Assembly (NCBI RefSeq): GCF_018282095.1
Contig: NZ_CP074126.1
Span: forward strand, 2,676,501-2,740,500
Length of the DNA: 64,000 bases
Direction of reading: 5' to 3'
Source of the DNA: Pseudovibrio brasiliensis
Lineage (GTDB): Bacteria > Pseudomonadota > Alphaproteobacteria > Rhizobiales > Stappiaceae
A program made the translations under genes and the position numbers. Below the pieces are notes generated by a model. That model was not told where the DNA came from. It searched no databases and worked only from the letters and a program-made list of their open reading frames with translations. Position 1 is the first letter of the stretch. The number at the start of each line of letters is the position of its first letter. This document shows positions 46,362 to 55,860 of the stretch, piece after piece.

Positions 46362-46850
46362 ATGAAAACGATGACGAAAGAAACTAAGTTTGATCAGGAA
46401 ATGATCCGCCAGCTGGCTAACGTGCTGGACGAAACCAACCTGACCGAAATCGAGGTGGAACACAAAGATCTCCGCGTTCGTGTCGCTCGTCAGCTGTCAG
46501 CAGGCGCAGTCGCGGCAGCTCCTGTTGCAGTCGCAGCACCGGCTCCTGTAGCTGCTCCAGCACCAGTTGCTGCAGCGCCAGTTGAGATCGCAGTGTCCGC
46601 AGACGCAGCAAGCCACCCGGGCGCAGTAACTTCTCCAATGGTTGGCACCGCTTACCTTGCCGCAGAGCCAGGCGCAGCACCTTTCATCGAAGTTGGCAAA
46701 TCCATCAAAAAGGGTGACACCATCCTGATCGTGGAAGCTATGAAGACCATGAACCAGATCCCTGCTCCAAAAGCAGGTACTGTATCTGCAATTCTGGTTG
46801 AAGACGGTCAGCCAGTAGAATTCGGCGAACCACTCATCATCATCGAATAA
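46362..46850 (+). CDS. accB: Biotin carboxyl carrier protein of acetyl-CoA carboxylase
   Basis: About 162 residues. The carrier moves carboxybiotin from biotin carboxylase to the carboxyltransferase in fatty-acid synthesis. The N-terminal AccC-binding part ([11 protein letters not shown]) is followed by an Ala/Pro linker of repeated A-P-V-A and the lipoyl-like biotinyl domain with the biotinylated lysine in V-E-A-M-K-T-M-N. The frame is open to 46242, but the family start lies at the ATG of 46362 or 46371. accC begins 14 bases later. Confidence 0.95.
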   Translation: MKTMTKETKFDQEMIRQLANVLDETNLTEIEVEHKDLRVRVARQLSAGAVAAAPVAVAAPAPVAAPAPVAAAPVEIAVSADAASHPGAVTSPMVGTAYLAAEPGAAPFIEVGKSIKKGDTILIVEAMKTMNQIPAPKAGTVSAILVEDGQPVEFGEPLIIIE

Positions 46851-46864
46851 CAGGCGTAGTCTCT

Positions 46865-48232
46865 ATGTTCTCCAAGATCCTCATCGCAAACCGCGGCGAG
46901 ATCGCACTCCGCATCCTTCGGGCATGTAAAGAGCTGGGCATTCGCACTGTTGCGGTCCACTCCACTGCTGACGAAGACGCAATGCACGTGCGCCTTGCTG
47001 ACGAAAGTGTTTGTATTGGTCCGCCGGTAGCTCGCGACAGTTACCTCAACATTCCGCAGATTCTGGCAGCCTGTGAAATCACTGGCGCCGATGCAGTGCA
47101 TCCCGGTTACGGTTTCCTCTCCGAGAATGCACGCTTTGCGGAAATTCTTGAGGCTCACGGCATCACCTTCATCGGCCCTACCTCTGAGCACATCCGGGTG
47201 ATGGGCGATAAGATTCAGGCTAAGACCACGGCAAAAGAACTGGGTATTCCAGTTGTGCCAGGTTCTGACGGTGGTATCACGCCAGAAGATGACGTCCATG
47301 CAATTGCAAAAGAGATCGGCTATCCGGTTCTTGTAAAAGCAGCTGCAGGCGGCGGTGGTCGCGGCATGAAGGTCGCTCAGACTGCTGATGATCTGGACAC
47401 TGCAATCTCCACTGCACGCTCTGAATCCAAAGCAGCTTTCGGCGACGATGCGCTGTACATGGAAAAGTACCTCGGTAAACCACGCCACATTGAGGTGCAG
47501 GTTCTGGGTGATGGTCAAGGCAACGCAATCCACCTTGGTGAGCGCGACTGTTCCTTGCAGCGTCGCCACCAGAAGGTATTCGAAGAGTGCCCTTCTCCGG
47601 CTCTGAACGAAGAGCAGCGGATGGAGATCGGCGAGATCTGTGCGGATGCAATGCGCAAGCTCAAGTATCGCGGCGCAGGCACCATCGAGTTCCTCTATGA
47701 AAACGGCGAGTTCTACTTCATTGAAATGAACACCCGTTTGCAGGTGGAACACCCTGTGACAGAAATGGTAACCGGCATTGATCTCGTGATCGAACAGATC
47801 CGCATCGCTGCAGGCTCTACCCTTTCCATCAATCAGGAAGATGTACGCTTCTCCGGTCACGCAATTGAGTGCCGTATCAACGCAGAGCATCCTCTGACAT
47901 TCGCTCCGTCTCCGGGCACCATCACCTACTACCACCCACCAGGCGGTTTGGGTGTGCGCGTGGATTCCGGCGTTTATCAGGGCTACAAAATTCCTCCGCA
48001 CTATGACAGCCTGATCGGTAAGCTAATCGTTCATGGCCGCACACGTGTGGAGTGTATGATGCGTCTGCGTCGTGCGCTAAGCGAGTTTGTGGTTGATGGC
48101 ATCAACACCACTGTTCCGCTCTTCACAGAGCTTCTGGACAACCAGGATATCGCCAACGGCGCCTATGATATCCATTGGCTGGAGAAGTTCCTGGAAGCGC
48201 ACATTGCAGAACAGAACTCAGAAGAAAACTGA
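46865..48232 (+). CDS. accC: Biotin carboxylase subunit of acetyl-CoA carboxylase
   Basis: A 455-residue ATP-grasp enzyme that carboxylates biotin on AccB using bicarbonate and ATP. The N-terminal biotin-carboxylase domain begins with [10 protein letters not shown]; the glycine-rich ATP loop is [11 protein letters not shown] (158-168); catalytic [10 protein letters not shown] is intact, and the C-terminal biotin-carboxylase domain follows. Length is normal. It forms an operon with accB and probably aat, which begins 31 bases later. Confidence 0.98.
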   Translation: MFSKILIANRGEIALRILRACKELGIRTVAVHSTADEDAMHVRLADESVCIGPPVARDSYLNIPQILAACEITGADAVHPGYGFLSENARFAEILEAHGITFIGPTSEHIRVMGDKIQAKTTAKELGIPVVPGSDGGITPEDDVHAIAKEIGYPVLVKAAAGGGGRGMKVAQTADDLDTAISTARSESKAAFGDDALYMEKYLGKPRHIEVQVLGDGQGNAIHLGERDCSLQRRHQKVFEECPSPALNEEQRMEIGEICADAMRKLKYRGAGTIEFLYENGEFYFIEMNTRLQVEHPVTEMVTGIDLVIEQIRIAAGSTLSINQEDVRFSGHAIECRINAEHPLTFAPSPGTITYYHPPGGLGVRVDSGVYQGYKIPPHYDSLIGKLIVHGRTRVECMMRLRRALSEFVVDGINTTVPLFTELLDNQDIANGAYDIHWLEKFLEAHIAEQNSEEN

Positions 48233-48263
48233 GGAGATTTAGGGAGGTCAAAAGCAGCCCAGC

Positions 48264-48953
48264 ATGGAATTCAAGATTACCCCACAAATTCTGCTTAAAG
48301 CATATGCTTGTGGCATCTTTCCAATGGCTGAAACTGCGGATTCTCCTGATCTTTTCTGGATCGATCCCGAGCGGCGAGGCATCTTGCCGCTCGATTCATT
48401 TCATATCCCCAAACGGCTCGCACGAACCGTTCGCGCAGACAAGTTCATCGTCCGCGCCTCCCGCAATTTCAAAGCTGTCATCTCTCACTGCGCAACCACC
48501 AATGCGGAGCGCAAGGAGACATGGATTAATGCGGAGATCAGGAAGCTCTACACAGAGCTTTTTGCCATGGGCTATTGCCACACCGTTGAAGTTTATAACA
48601 CTTCTGACGAGCTCGTTGGCGGCCTTTACGGGGTATCTCTCGGCGGAGCTTTCTTCGGTGAAAGCATGTTTTCTCTGGAGCGCGACGCCTCAAAAGTCGC
48701 ACTAGTCCATCTTTATGGGCGCCTGCTCTATGGCAACTACAGGCTGCTGGACGCGCAGTTCGTGACAGAGCATCTGGAGCAATTTGGCGCCACTGAAGTT
48801 CCAAAAGAACAATACGGCAAACTTTTGGAAAATGCGTTGATGGTGCATGGAGATTTCAATGCGCTGCCGCAGGAAACCTCAGGCAAACTGCTGCTGCAGA
48901 TCATTGAGGACATGCGCCCTGCTCCACCCAAAAACAAAAACGGCCTCCTTTAA
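48264..48953 (+). CDS. aat: Leucyl/phenylalanyl-tRNA--protein transferase
   Basis: A 229-residue enzyme of the N-degron pathway that adds Leu or Phe to proteins beginning with Lys or Arg, marking them for ClpAP. Family signatures seen are L-L-x-A-Y-x-x-G-I-F-P-M-A, [10 protein letters not shown] and [18 protein letters not shown], with Q-F-V-T-E-H-L. The accC-aat-DUF2155 order is conserved in alphaproteobacteria. Confidence 0.97.
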   Translation: MEFKITPQILLKAYACGIFPMAETADSPDLFWIDPERRGILPLDSFHIPKRLARTVRADKFIVRASRNFKAVISHCATTNAERKETWINAEIRKLYTELFAMGYCHTVEVYNTSDELVGGLYGVSLGGAFFGESMFSLERDASKVALVHLYGRLLYGNYRLLDAQFVTEHLEQFGATEVPKEQYGKLLENALMVHGDFNALPQETSGKLLLQIIEDMRPAPPKNKNGLL

Positions 48954-48960
48954 GAGGCCG
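48931..48960 (-). terminator. Terminator of the DUF2155 gene, overlapping the end of aat
   Basis: CGGCCTC (48941-48947) pairs with GAGGCCG (48954-48960); on the minus strand it is followed by TTTTTGTTTTT. It lies over the aat stop codon. Confidence 0.8.
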
Positions 48961-48968
48961 CATCATCT

Positions 48969-49514
48969 TTACTGCAGGGTAGCAACAACCTTTGGTCGTG
49001 GCACCGGAATTTCGCCTGAAGAAACAAAATCTTTGCCAGCCAGCTCGTCCTCTTCAGAAACAAGCTCAACGGCAGGACCAGCATAACCTTCCGGTGGCGG
49101 AACAGATGTGGTCTTCTTACAGTTGATCAGCCAGATGTCATAGACGCTGTGCTCAACAGCATGAACGCCCGGGTTGCTGGCAAACATCCAGCCGCTGAAG
49201 ATCCGGCGTACTTTGCTGTCCAGTGTCAGCTCATCAACCTCAATAAACGCAGTGGTTTGAGAGGCTTCTGTCAAAGGGCGGGAGTTACACACGCGCGGTG
49301 TCACCTGCAGCGCACCAAACTGAACGGTCTCATCAATGTAGACATCAAACGTGGTGATACGGCCCGTAATTTTGTCAAGGCCTTTAAACACAGCAACTGG
49401 GTTATGAATTGGTGTCTGAGCTTGTGCAGGCAATGAGTAAGCTGCCCCACCAATCAACGCAGCGAGTGCGCAGGATGCAGCACGCCCAAGATATTTACGC
49501 ATTGTAAAACCCAT
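48969..49514 (-). CDS. Exported DUF2155 protein
   Basis: A 181-residue protein with GGAAAG before its ATG and a signal peptide ending P-A-Q-A. The mature part is a DUF2155 domain: A-V-F-K-G-L-D-K-I-T-G-R, then F-G-A-L-Q-V-T-P-R-V-C, F-S-G-W-M-F-A-S-N-P-G and V-Y-D-I-W-L-I-N-C, with two cysteines that could pair. The family is found almost only in alphaproteobacteria and its function is unknown; its gene commonly lies beside aat, as here, in convergent orientation. Confidence 0.93.
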   Translation of the reverse strand: MGFTMRKYLGRAASCALAALIGGAAYSLPAQAQTPIHNPVAVFKGLDKITGRITTFDVYIDETVQFGALQVTPRVCNSRPLTEASQTTAFIEVDELTLDSKVRRIFSGWMFASNPGVHAVEHSVYDIWLINCKKTTSVPPPEGYAGPAVELVSEEDELAGKDFVSSGEIPVPRPKVVATLQ

Positions 49515-49773
49515 AAAACTTTCCAGCAGCTATTGATTCAATCGCCCAAGCTGTACAGGGCTTAGCACTGGAATGGCGCGGGGAAAAGGCCAGAACGAGG
49601 CAAACAGGCGGCAATCACTGAGGAATCTCAGCTAACCCACAGGCGTTGCCCAGATGTCACGGTGGATTTTTATGGCTCACCTGCAAATTTTACTTAAATA
49701 ACAAGGCGCCAATTTCCCAAATGGTCTTGTGTCGCTGGTTTCATAGCACCCACTGCTGGCAACACCCGAGACC

Positions 49774-51882
49774 TTGATGCAACCACAGCAACAACGTGCA
49801 TATCTATCACTAGAACAACAGGCACAGAGCCTGAAGACCCCTCTTTGCGTTGGTTTGCGTTATTTATGCGTTGCACGCGTTTTTTCTGCGTTTCTTTGCG
49901 TTCTTATGTTTCTGGCACTCCCCAGCGAGGCCCCGGCCCAATCCCTCTACCAGAAGTACATCAAACAGCAGCAGAAGGAGATCCTGAAAGCCCCCTCCGA
50001 GAAGCCGGAGATGCCAGGCGATGAGAACGGCATGCCAGAGACCTTGCGCATGCCAGCAATGCCGCTGATGGAGTTCCGCGCAAAAGATATCATCGGGATG
50101 TTCCCCCTCGCCCCTGCCGATACCAGCTCACCCAGAGCAACTCTCGACAGCTTCCTCGACATCATGGAGGAAACCAACCACCTCATTCAGGAAGCATATG
50201 AGGAGAACACCGGCATGGGAGCGTTCTCCATGGAAACACTCGGCATGAGCAAGAACCATGAGCGCCTGGAAAACAAGATCCACCTTGCCGAGATCCTTCT
50301 GGAACGCGCCAGAGGCTGTTTCGATCTCTCCGGTCTTCCGAGCGCTACTAGACAGCAAACCTCTCTAGAGCTGGTTCTCCAGCTCAAAGAGATACTGGAC
50401 CGCATCCCGTTACCGCCGTTCCCCGACATCCCGGGAACCGCTGCGGGCACCTATGACTTCAATCAGGCTGGATTGGAGAATTCATGGACAATTCCGTTCA
50501 CCCAGATCGTCATCACCAAAATGACAGAGGGACCGCAGCAGGGAGAATATGTTTTCTCAGCGCAAACCGTAGATCGGATTCCTGAGTTCTATGAGGAGGT
50601 AAAGAACCTTCCCTCCCGCTCTTCCATCCCGCAGGATCTCTACCACTTCTTTGCCAGCAGTCCGGGACATCTGCTGCCTCCGGCATGGTTCTCGCTGATA
50701 GAAAGCCAGCCCTCCTGGTTGCTGGAGCTTTACTACGGACAAGCCGTCTGGCAGTGGTTTGCACTGATCCTGATCACTGCCATCGCAGCAGCTATTCTTT
50801 TTGCTTTCATCAACGTCATGCGGCGCTTACCTGATCGCAAGAAGCCGGTTCGCCGGCAAGTGCTCAGCATCATCACCTCCAGCGTCATTGTCGGCTCCCT
50901 CATCTTCCTACGCTATCTGGCAGATTATCAGATCAATATCGGCGGACCAGTCTTGCAGGTCTATGACCTGACCATCGAAACGCTGGTCTGGATCGGTGCG
51001 GCAGTCATCATTTACAAAAGCCTACGCCTTCTGAGTGAACTGGTGCTCCTGAAGAACCGCGGCGCTCCTTCTATCGATCGCAGCATCATTCGCACAGCAA
51101 CCCAGTTCTTCGCCATCATCTGCGCCCTTGTCCTGCTCACCTACGGCGCAACACGGCTGAACATCCCGCTCTACGGCATCATCGCCGGTATCAGTGTGGG
51201 TGGTCTGGCCATCGCCCTTGCAGCCCAACCCACGCTGGAAAATCTGCTGGGTGGCCTGATCCTTTATGCAGACGGCATCGTGCGGGTTGGAGATTACTGC
51301 GAGTTCAACAAGATACGCGGACACGTGGAATCCATCGGCATGCGCTCCACCCGCATCAGAACCACAGACCGAACACTGGTCACCATTCCCAATGCCGATC
51401 TTGCCAAGATGAACTTCATGAACTTCACGGCAAAGGATCACTTCCGCGTGGTCCTCAGGTTTGCGCTCAAATACGACACCAGCGCCGAGCAGTTGGAAAG
51501 ACTCATCACCAAGATCAAACGCATGTTGGCCAAACATCCCCTCTCCCAACCGGATGCCGCAAAGGTGCGATTGGAGAATATCGATGAGAACGGCATCGTC
51601 ATCCAGATTGAGGATAGCGTTCAGGCCGCAACTCGCGATGAGTACCTCGTCATTCAGGAAAGCATCATTATCCGCACTTTGAAACTTATTTCAGAGGAGA
51701 ACATCGAAGTCGCCCATCCCTTCGTCACCAACTACGGCGAAACCGGCAACCTCCAGATGCCTGAGAAAACCGTCGTGCCATCTGTAAAACCAAAGCCCAA
51801 AGCCAAGGCTGAGACGAAGAAAGAACACAAGGCTAAAGCGCCAAAGAAAAAGAAAGAACGAAAGAAGGCGAAAAAGGCCTGA
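49774..51882 (+). CDS. MscS-family mechanosensitive channel, large form
   Basis: About 702 residues. MscS channels release solutes during hypo-osmotic shock. An N-terminal hydrophobic segment ending P-S-E-A-P-A is a likely signal peptide, followed by a periplasmic region of about 280 residues, four hydrophobic segments between residues 325 and 490, and the MscS core: pore helix with G-I-S-V-G-G-L-A-I-A-L-A-A-Q, then N-L-L-G-G-L and the beta domain with V-G-D-Y-C. The tail is a Lys-rich, charged run. The start is unclear: TTG at 49774 or ATG at 49777, with no good ribosome site; the signal-peptide coding region coincides with a TGCGTT repeat. Confidence 0.88.
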   Translation: MMQPQQQRAYLSLEQQAQSLKTPLCVGLRYLCVARVFSAFLCVLMFLALPSEAPAQSLYQKYIKQQQKEILKAPSEKPEMPGDENGMPETLRMPAMPLMEFRAKDIIGMFPLAPADTSSPRATLDSFLDIMEETNHLIQEAYEENTGMGAFSMETLGMSKNHERLENKIHLAEILLERARGCFDLSGLPSATRQQTSLELVLQLKEILDRIPLPPFPDIPGTAAGTYDFNQAGLENSWTIPFTQIVITKMTEGPQQGEYVFSAQTVDRIPEFYEEVKNLPSRSSIPQDLYHFFASSPGHLLPPAWFSLIESQPSWLLELYYGQAVWQWFALILITAIAAAILFAFINVMRRLPDRKKPVRRQVLSIITSSVIVGSLIFLRYLADYQINIGGPVLQVYDLTIETLVWIGAAVIIYKSLRLLSELVLLKNRGAPSIDRSIIRTATQFFAIICALVLLTYGATRLNIPLYGIIAGISVGGLAIALAAQPTLENLLGGLILYADGIVRVGDYCEFNKIRGHVESIGMRSTRIRTTDRTLVTIPNADLAKMNFMNFTAKDHFRVVLRFALKYDTSAEQLERLITKIKRMLAKHPLSQPDAAKVRLENIDENGIVIQIEDSVQAATRDEYLVIQESIIIRTLKLISEENIEVAHPFVTNYGETGNLQMPEKTVVPSVKPKPKAKAETKKEHKAKAPKKKKERKKAKKA
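49843..49907 (-). repeat. AACGCA (TGCGTT)-rich repeat, copy 2, inside the MscS gene
   Basis: TGCGTT occurs at least five times in 65 bases, and TGCGTTGGTTTGCGTT (49846-49861) is the exact reverse complement of 22868-22883. The repeat is in frame and encodes the hydrophobic L-C-V and F-L-C-V-L stretch of the predicted signal peptide. Confidence 0.6.
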
Positions 51883-51885
51883 ACG

Positions 51886-51915
51886 AAAAAACGCGGCCCC
51901 AAGGAGCCGCGTTTT
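51886..51915. terminator. Bidirectional terminator between MscS gene and valS
   Basis: AAAACGCGGC pairs with GCCGCGTTTT around CCCAAGGA, with A and T runs on the two sides. Confidence 0.85.
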
Positions 51916-51939
51916 GAATTTTTAAGAAGGATGTGAGCC

Positions 51940-54774
51940 TTAGCCCAGAGCTGCGAGGCGCTCCAGAGCGGCTTCCATCTTTTCCTTGCGCTCTGCGAGC
52001 TCTGCCACTTTTTCTTTTTCAGCAGCAACAACATCTTCAGGAGCTTTTGCAAGGAAACGCTCGTTTTCCAGCTTCTTGGAAATCTTGGTAAGCTCACCAA
52101 CGATCTTATCCAAAGACTTGCCAAGACGTGCCTTTTCCGCATCCAGATCGATAACGCCCGCCAGCGGCAGACATACAGTCGCTTCACCAACAACGATCTG
52201 AGCAGAGCCCTGCGGGATATCATCAGCCGTGGTCACGCTTTCTGCTCGCGCATTCTTCATAATCGCAGCTTCATGGATTTCCAGACGCGCTTTGGTCTGC
52301 TCAGAAGCACCACAAAGAACAACAGGAACCTTTGCACCAGCCGGAACGTTCATTTCAGAACGAACAGAGCGGATCTGGACGATCATATCGATCAGCCAGT
52401 TGATCTCAGCAGCTGCATCCTCATCTTCACCAATCGGAGTTGGCCAGGAGGACAGAACCAGCATGTTGTCACGCTTGCCTTCTGTGTCTTCTACAGTGCG
52501 CTCCCACAGCTCTTCCGTAATGAACGGCATGAATGGGTGCAGAAGCTTCAGGATTTCGTCACGAACCCACGCAGTGGTCGCACGCACTTCAGCTTTTGCA
52601 TCTTCATCATCGCTGTAGAAGATCGGCTTGGTCAGCTCAATGTACCAGTCGCAGAATGTGTTCCAGACAAAGCGGTATGCACCACCGGCAGCATCGTTGA
52701 AGCGGTAGGTATCAATCGCCTCGGAAACTTCGCGAATAGCACGGCTTGTTTCAGTCACGATCCAGCGGTTCACGGTCTGCTTAACAAGCGCAGGGTCAAA
52801 GCCTTTGACCGCATGACACTCGTTCATCTCCGCAAAGCGGCAAACGTTCCAGAGCTTGGTGGTGAAGTTGCGATAACCAGCAACACGGGAGGTTGCCAGC
52901 TTGATGTCGCGGCCCTGAGCAGCCATGGCAGCCAGAGTAAAGCGCAATGCATCTGCACTGTATTCTTCAACCAGCGCCAGCGGATCAATCACGTTACCCT
53001 TGGACTTGGACATCTTCGCGCCATTCTCGTCACGGACGAGGGCGTGAATGTAAACCGTGTCAAATGGCTCGGTCTTCATGTAGTGCTTGCCCATCATCAT
53101 CATACGGGCAACCCAGAAGAAGATGATGTCGAAGCCGGTGACCAGAACAGACGTCGGGTAGTAGCGTGCAAGCTCAGCGGTTTTGTCCGGCCAGCCCATG
53201 GTTGAGAACGGCCACAGCGCGGAAGAGAACCAGGTGTCGAGAACGTCTTCATCGCGGTACATGGCAACAAAGTCTGCCTCGCATGCATCATGCGCAGCCA
53301 GAGCATCGTTCTGTTCCATCAGCTTAACTGGTTTGCCATAGAATTCTGCTGCAGCAGCCAGAGCTTCTTCTTCCGTTTTTTCAACGAAGAACTTGCCGTC
53401 CGGGCCATACCACGCAGGGATACGGTGTCCCCACCACAGCTGACGAGAAATACACCACGGCTGAATGTTTTCCATCCACTCGTAATAGGTTTTATCCCAG
53501 TTCGCAGGAACAAACTTGGTGCGACCTTCACGAACGGAAGCAATAGCAGGCTGTGCCATGGTCTTGGCATCAACATACCACTGATCGGTCAACATAGGCT
53601 CAATCGGCACACCACCACGGTCACCATGTGGAACCATGTTCAGGTGGTCAACAACCTCGTCCAGCAGGCCTTTTTCTTCCAGCATGGAAACGATCAGCTT
53701 ACGGGCTGCAAAACGCTCAACGCCTTCCAGCGTCTCAAGGGTCTTGGTCAGCTCGTCGGTCAACTCCAGACCGTCCATAAAGCCTTCTGCTTCACGCAGA
53801 ACAATATTGGCCTCACGGTCCATAATGGAGATCTGTGCCAGATCGTGGCGCTTACCAATGTCAAAGTCATTGAAATCGTGCGCAGGCGTAACCTTCATCG
53901 CGCCTGTACCGGTTTCAAGATCAACATAATCATCAGCAATGATTGGAATACGGCGGCCAACCAGCGGCAGAATGATGTCCTTGCCCTGCAGCTCTTTAAA
54001 GCGCTCATCATCTGGATGAACGATAACAGCCGTATCACCCAGCATGGTTTCCGGACGAGTGGTCGCAATCACGATGTAATCGCGGGTCTCGAACTCAGTC
54101 GCCTTGCCTTCTTCGTCAAATGCAATTGGGTGCTGGTAGGTCACACCATCCGCCAGCGGATAGCGGAAGTGCCACATGTTGCCCTGCATTTCCTTCTGCT
54201 CAACTTCCAGATCGGAAATTGCAGTCAGAAGCTTAGGATCCCAGTTCACAAGGCGCTTGTCCTTGTAAATCAGGTTCTCTTTGTAAAGGGAAACAAAGAC
54301 TTCCAGAACGGCCTTGGAGAGGCCCTCATCCATGGTGAAACGCTCACGGGACCAGTCACAAGACGCACCAAGGCGCTTGAGCTGGTTGAAGATCATCCCG
54401 CCGGACTCACCTTTCCATTTCCAGACGCGCTCAACAAACGCTTCACGGCCAAGATCGCGGCGTGTGATGTTGCCGCCGTCAGCTGCCATCTGGCGCTCAA
54501 CAACCATCTGCGTTGCGATACCTGCGTGGTCCATACCCGGCTGCCACAGAACGTCGCGACCGCGCATACGCTGGTAGCGAACCATGATATCCTGCAGAGT
54601 GTTGTTGAGTGCGTGGCCCATATGCAGAGAGCCTGTCACGTTTGGCGGCGGAATCACGATTGAGTAGGTCGCAGCTCCATCTTCTGCGCCCGCACCTGCC
54701 TTAAAGGCGTCAGCCTGTTCCCAGGCTTCGTAAATCCGCGGCTCAACAGAGGCCGCCTCATATGTTTTATCCAG
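51940..54774 (-). CDS. valS: Valyl-tRNA synthetase
   Basis: A 944-residue class I synthetase with editing domain; the ATG at 54774 (M-L-D-K-T-Y) is the family start, seven codons inside the longest frame. HIGH is H-M-G-H (52-55), KMSKS is K-M-S-K-S near residue 553, and the editing domain lies between. The anticodon-binding helices and a C-terminal coiled coil (K-A-R-L-G-K-S-L-D-K-I near 880) that grips the tRNA complete it. popZ lies upstream on the same strand, as in Caulobacter. Confidence 0.98.
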   Translation of the reverse strand: MDKTYEAASVEPRIYEAWEQADAFKAGAGAEDGAATYSIVIPPPNVTGSLHMGHALNNTLQDIMVRYQRMRGRDVLWQPGMDHAGIATQMVVERQMAADGGNITRRDLGREAFVERVWKWKGESGGMIFNQLKRLGASCDWSRERFTMDEGLSKAVLEVFVSLYKENLIYKDKRLVNWDPKLLTAISDLEVEQKEMQGNMWHFRYPLADGVTYQHPIAFDEEGKATEFETRDYIVIATTRPETMLGDTAVIVHPDDERFKELQGKDIILPLVGRRIPIIADDYVDLETGTGAMKVTPAHDFNDFDIGKRHDLAQISIMDREANIVLREAEGFMDGLELTDELTKTLETLEGVERFAARKLIVSMLEEKGLLDEVVDHLNMVPHGDRGGVPIEPMLTDQWYVDAKTMAQPAIASVREGRTKFVPANWDKTYYEWMENIQPWCISRQLWWGHRIPAWYGPDGKFFVEKTEEEALAAAAEFYGKPVKLMEQNDALAAHDACEADFVAMYRDEDVLDTWFSSALWPFSTMGWPDKTAELARYYPTSVLVTGFDIIFFWVARMMMMGKHYMKTEPFDTVYIHALVRDENGAKMSKSKGNVIDPLALVEEYSADALRFTLAAMAAQGRDIKLATSRVAGYRNFTTKLWNVCRFAEMNECHAVKGFDPALVKQTVNRWIVTETSRAIREVSEAIDTYRFNDAAGGAYRFVWNTFCDWYIELTKPIFYSDDEDAKAEVRATTAWVRDEILKLLHPFMPFITEELWERTVEDTEGKRDNMLVLSSWPTPIGEDEDAAAEINWLIDMIVQIRSVRSEMNVPAGAKVPVVLCGASEQTKARLEIHEAAIMKNARAESVTTADDIPQGSAQIVVGEATVCLPLAGVIDLDAEKARLGKSLDKIVGELTKISKKLENERFLAKAPEDVVAAEKEKVAELAERKEKMEAALERLAALG

Positions 54775-54984
54775 CATACCTAAAAGCTCTTCCACTTATG
54801 GAGTTTGTCTGGTGTAAATCGGATGCACTCGCCTAAGTCAACCTTTCATGCAGTTACAAAGCATATTTGAGCGACAAATACCCAAACAGCCCACACCACA
54901 AACGGGTTTTGACAAGGTTTTCACAAAGGGAGTGATGAAGGCCGGGAGATGTGAGGGGAACTGAACGCCCCTCTCCCCGGTAAG

Positions 54985-55638
54985 TTATTTGCGTGAGATG
55001 CGATCGATCTCTTGGCGCACGAGCCGTTCCACCACACTTGGCAGATGTTGGTCGAGCCAGCTTTTCAGCATCGGGCGCAGCATCTCAGCAACAAGGTCCT
55101 CCAGCGTACGGGCGTTCTTGGACAGCACCGTGTTGGCAAGACCGTTAAAGGCATTGGACACAACCTGGTCCGTTGCCGTTGAAATCAGGGTTTCAGCAGG
55201 ATCTTTTGCAGTAGCCGCCGCAGGTTCAAGAATGTCATCCTGCTCGGTGCTGCTCAATCCAAAGGCTTCCGGTCCCGGCTGATCAAGAAACGCGATGTCA
55301 CCACCGTCATCCTTGTCTTCATCCGCAAGGCCTTCCACCATCTTCAAGGAGGAGGTTTCCTCTTCGATCTTCTCTTTTTGTGTCAGCTCAAGAACCTCAG
55401 GTTCTTCCGCCTTCACCTCTTCAGGCTCAGGCGCCGGAGCTGGCTCCATTTCCGCTGGCGCATCGTCAAAGAGTTTATCCAGATCGTCCTGTGATAGTTC
55501 ACGACCCGCGTCCGCTTCACTTAATGCAGCATCTGTCATTTGCTCTGCGCCACTCGCTTCGTCATCCGAAATAATCTTGCGGATCGAGCTCAGGATATCC
55601 TCCATGGAAGGCTCGTTACCTTGAGAAACAGCTCCCAT
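54985..55638 (-). CDS. popZ: Polar organising protein PopZ-like (DUF2497)
   Basis: A 217-residue protein that in Caulobacter and relatives assembles into a matrix at cell poles and anchors the chromosome origin through ParB. The conserved N-terminal helix E-P-S-M-E-D-I-L-S-S-I-R-K-I-I is present, followed by a long acidic Pro/Glu-rich disordered spacer and the conserved C-terminal helices (T-L-E-D-L-V-A-E-M-L-R-P-M-L-K-S-W-L-D, then L-V-R-Q-E-I-x-R-I) that oligomerise. GGAG precedes the ATG. The adjacent valS supports the assignment. Confidence 0.93.
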   Translation of the reverse strand: MGAVSQGNEPSMEDILSSIRKIISDDEASGAEQMTDAALSEADAGRELSQDDLDKLFDDAPAEMEPAPAPEPEEVKAEEPEVLELTQKEKIEEETSSLKMVEGLADEDKDDGGDIAFLDQPGPEAFGLSSTEQDDILEPAAATAKDPAETLISTATDQVVSNAFNGLANTVLSKNARTLEDLVAEMLRPMLKSWLDQHLPSVVERLVRQEIDRISRK

Positions 55639-55802
55639 GTATGTACTCCACTTCTAAACGCGTCTAATCCGCCGGCTTTCCGACTCAGTTCATTAATAAA
55701 TACTTACTCAAATATAAGAGAAAAGCCGCCCCACCTGACAGCCACAGAACGGGCAAAACGCCAATTCCCACAAGGAAAACTGGCATCCTCACAAATCCGG
55801 GC

Positions 55803-55832
55803 AACAAAAAAGGGAGCGCAACCGGCTCCCTT
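55803..55832 (-). terminator. Intrinsic terminator of tolC
   Basis: On the minus strand AAGGGAGC and GCTCCCTT pair with a 7-base loop and are followed by TTTTG. Confidence 0.88.
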
Positions 55833-55860
55833 CTTCAAAATTTCTTTTTATCAGAGGAAC

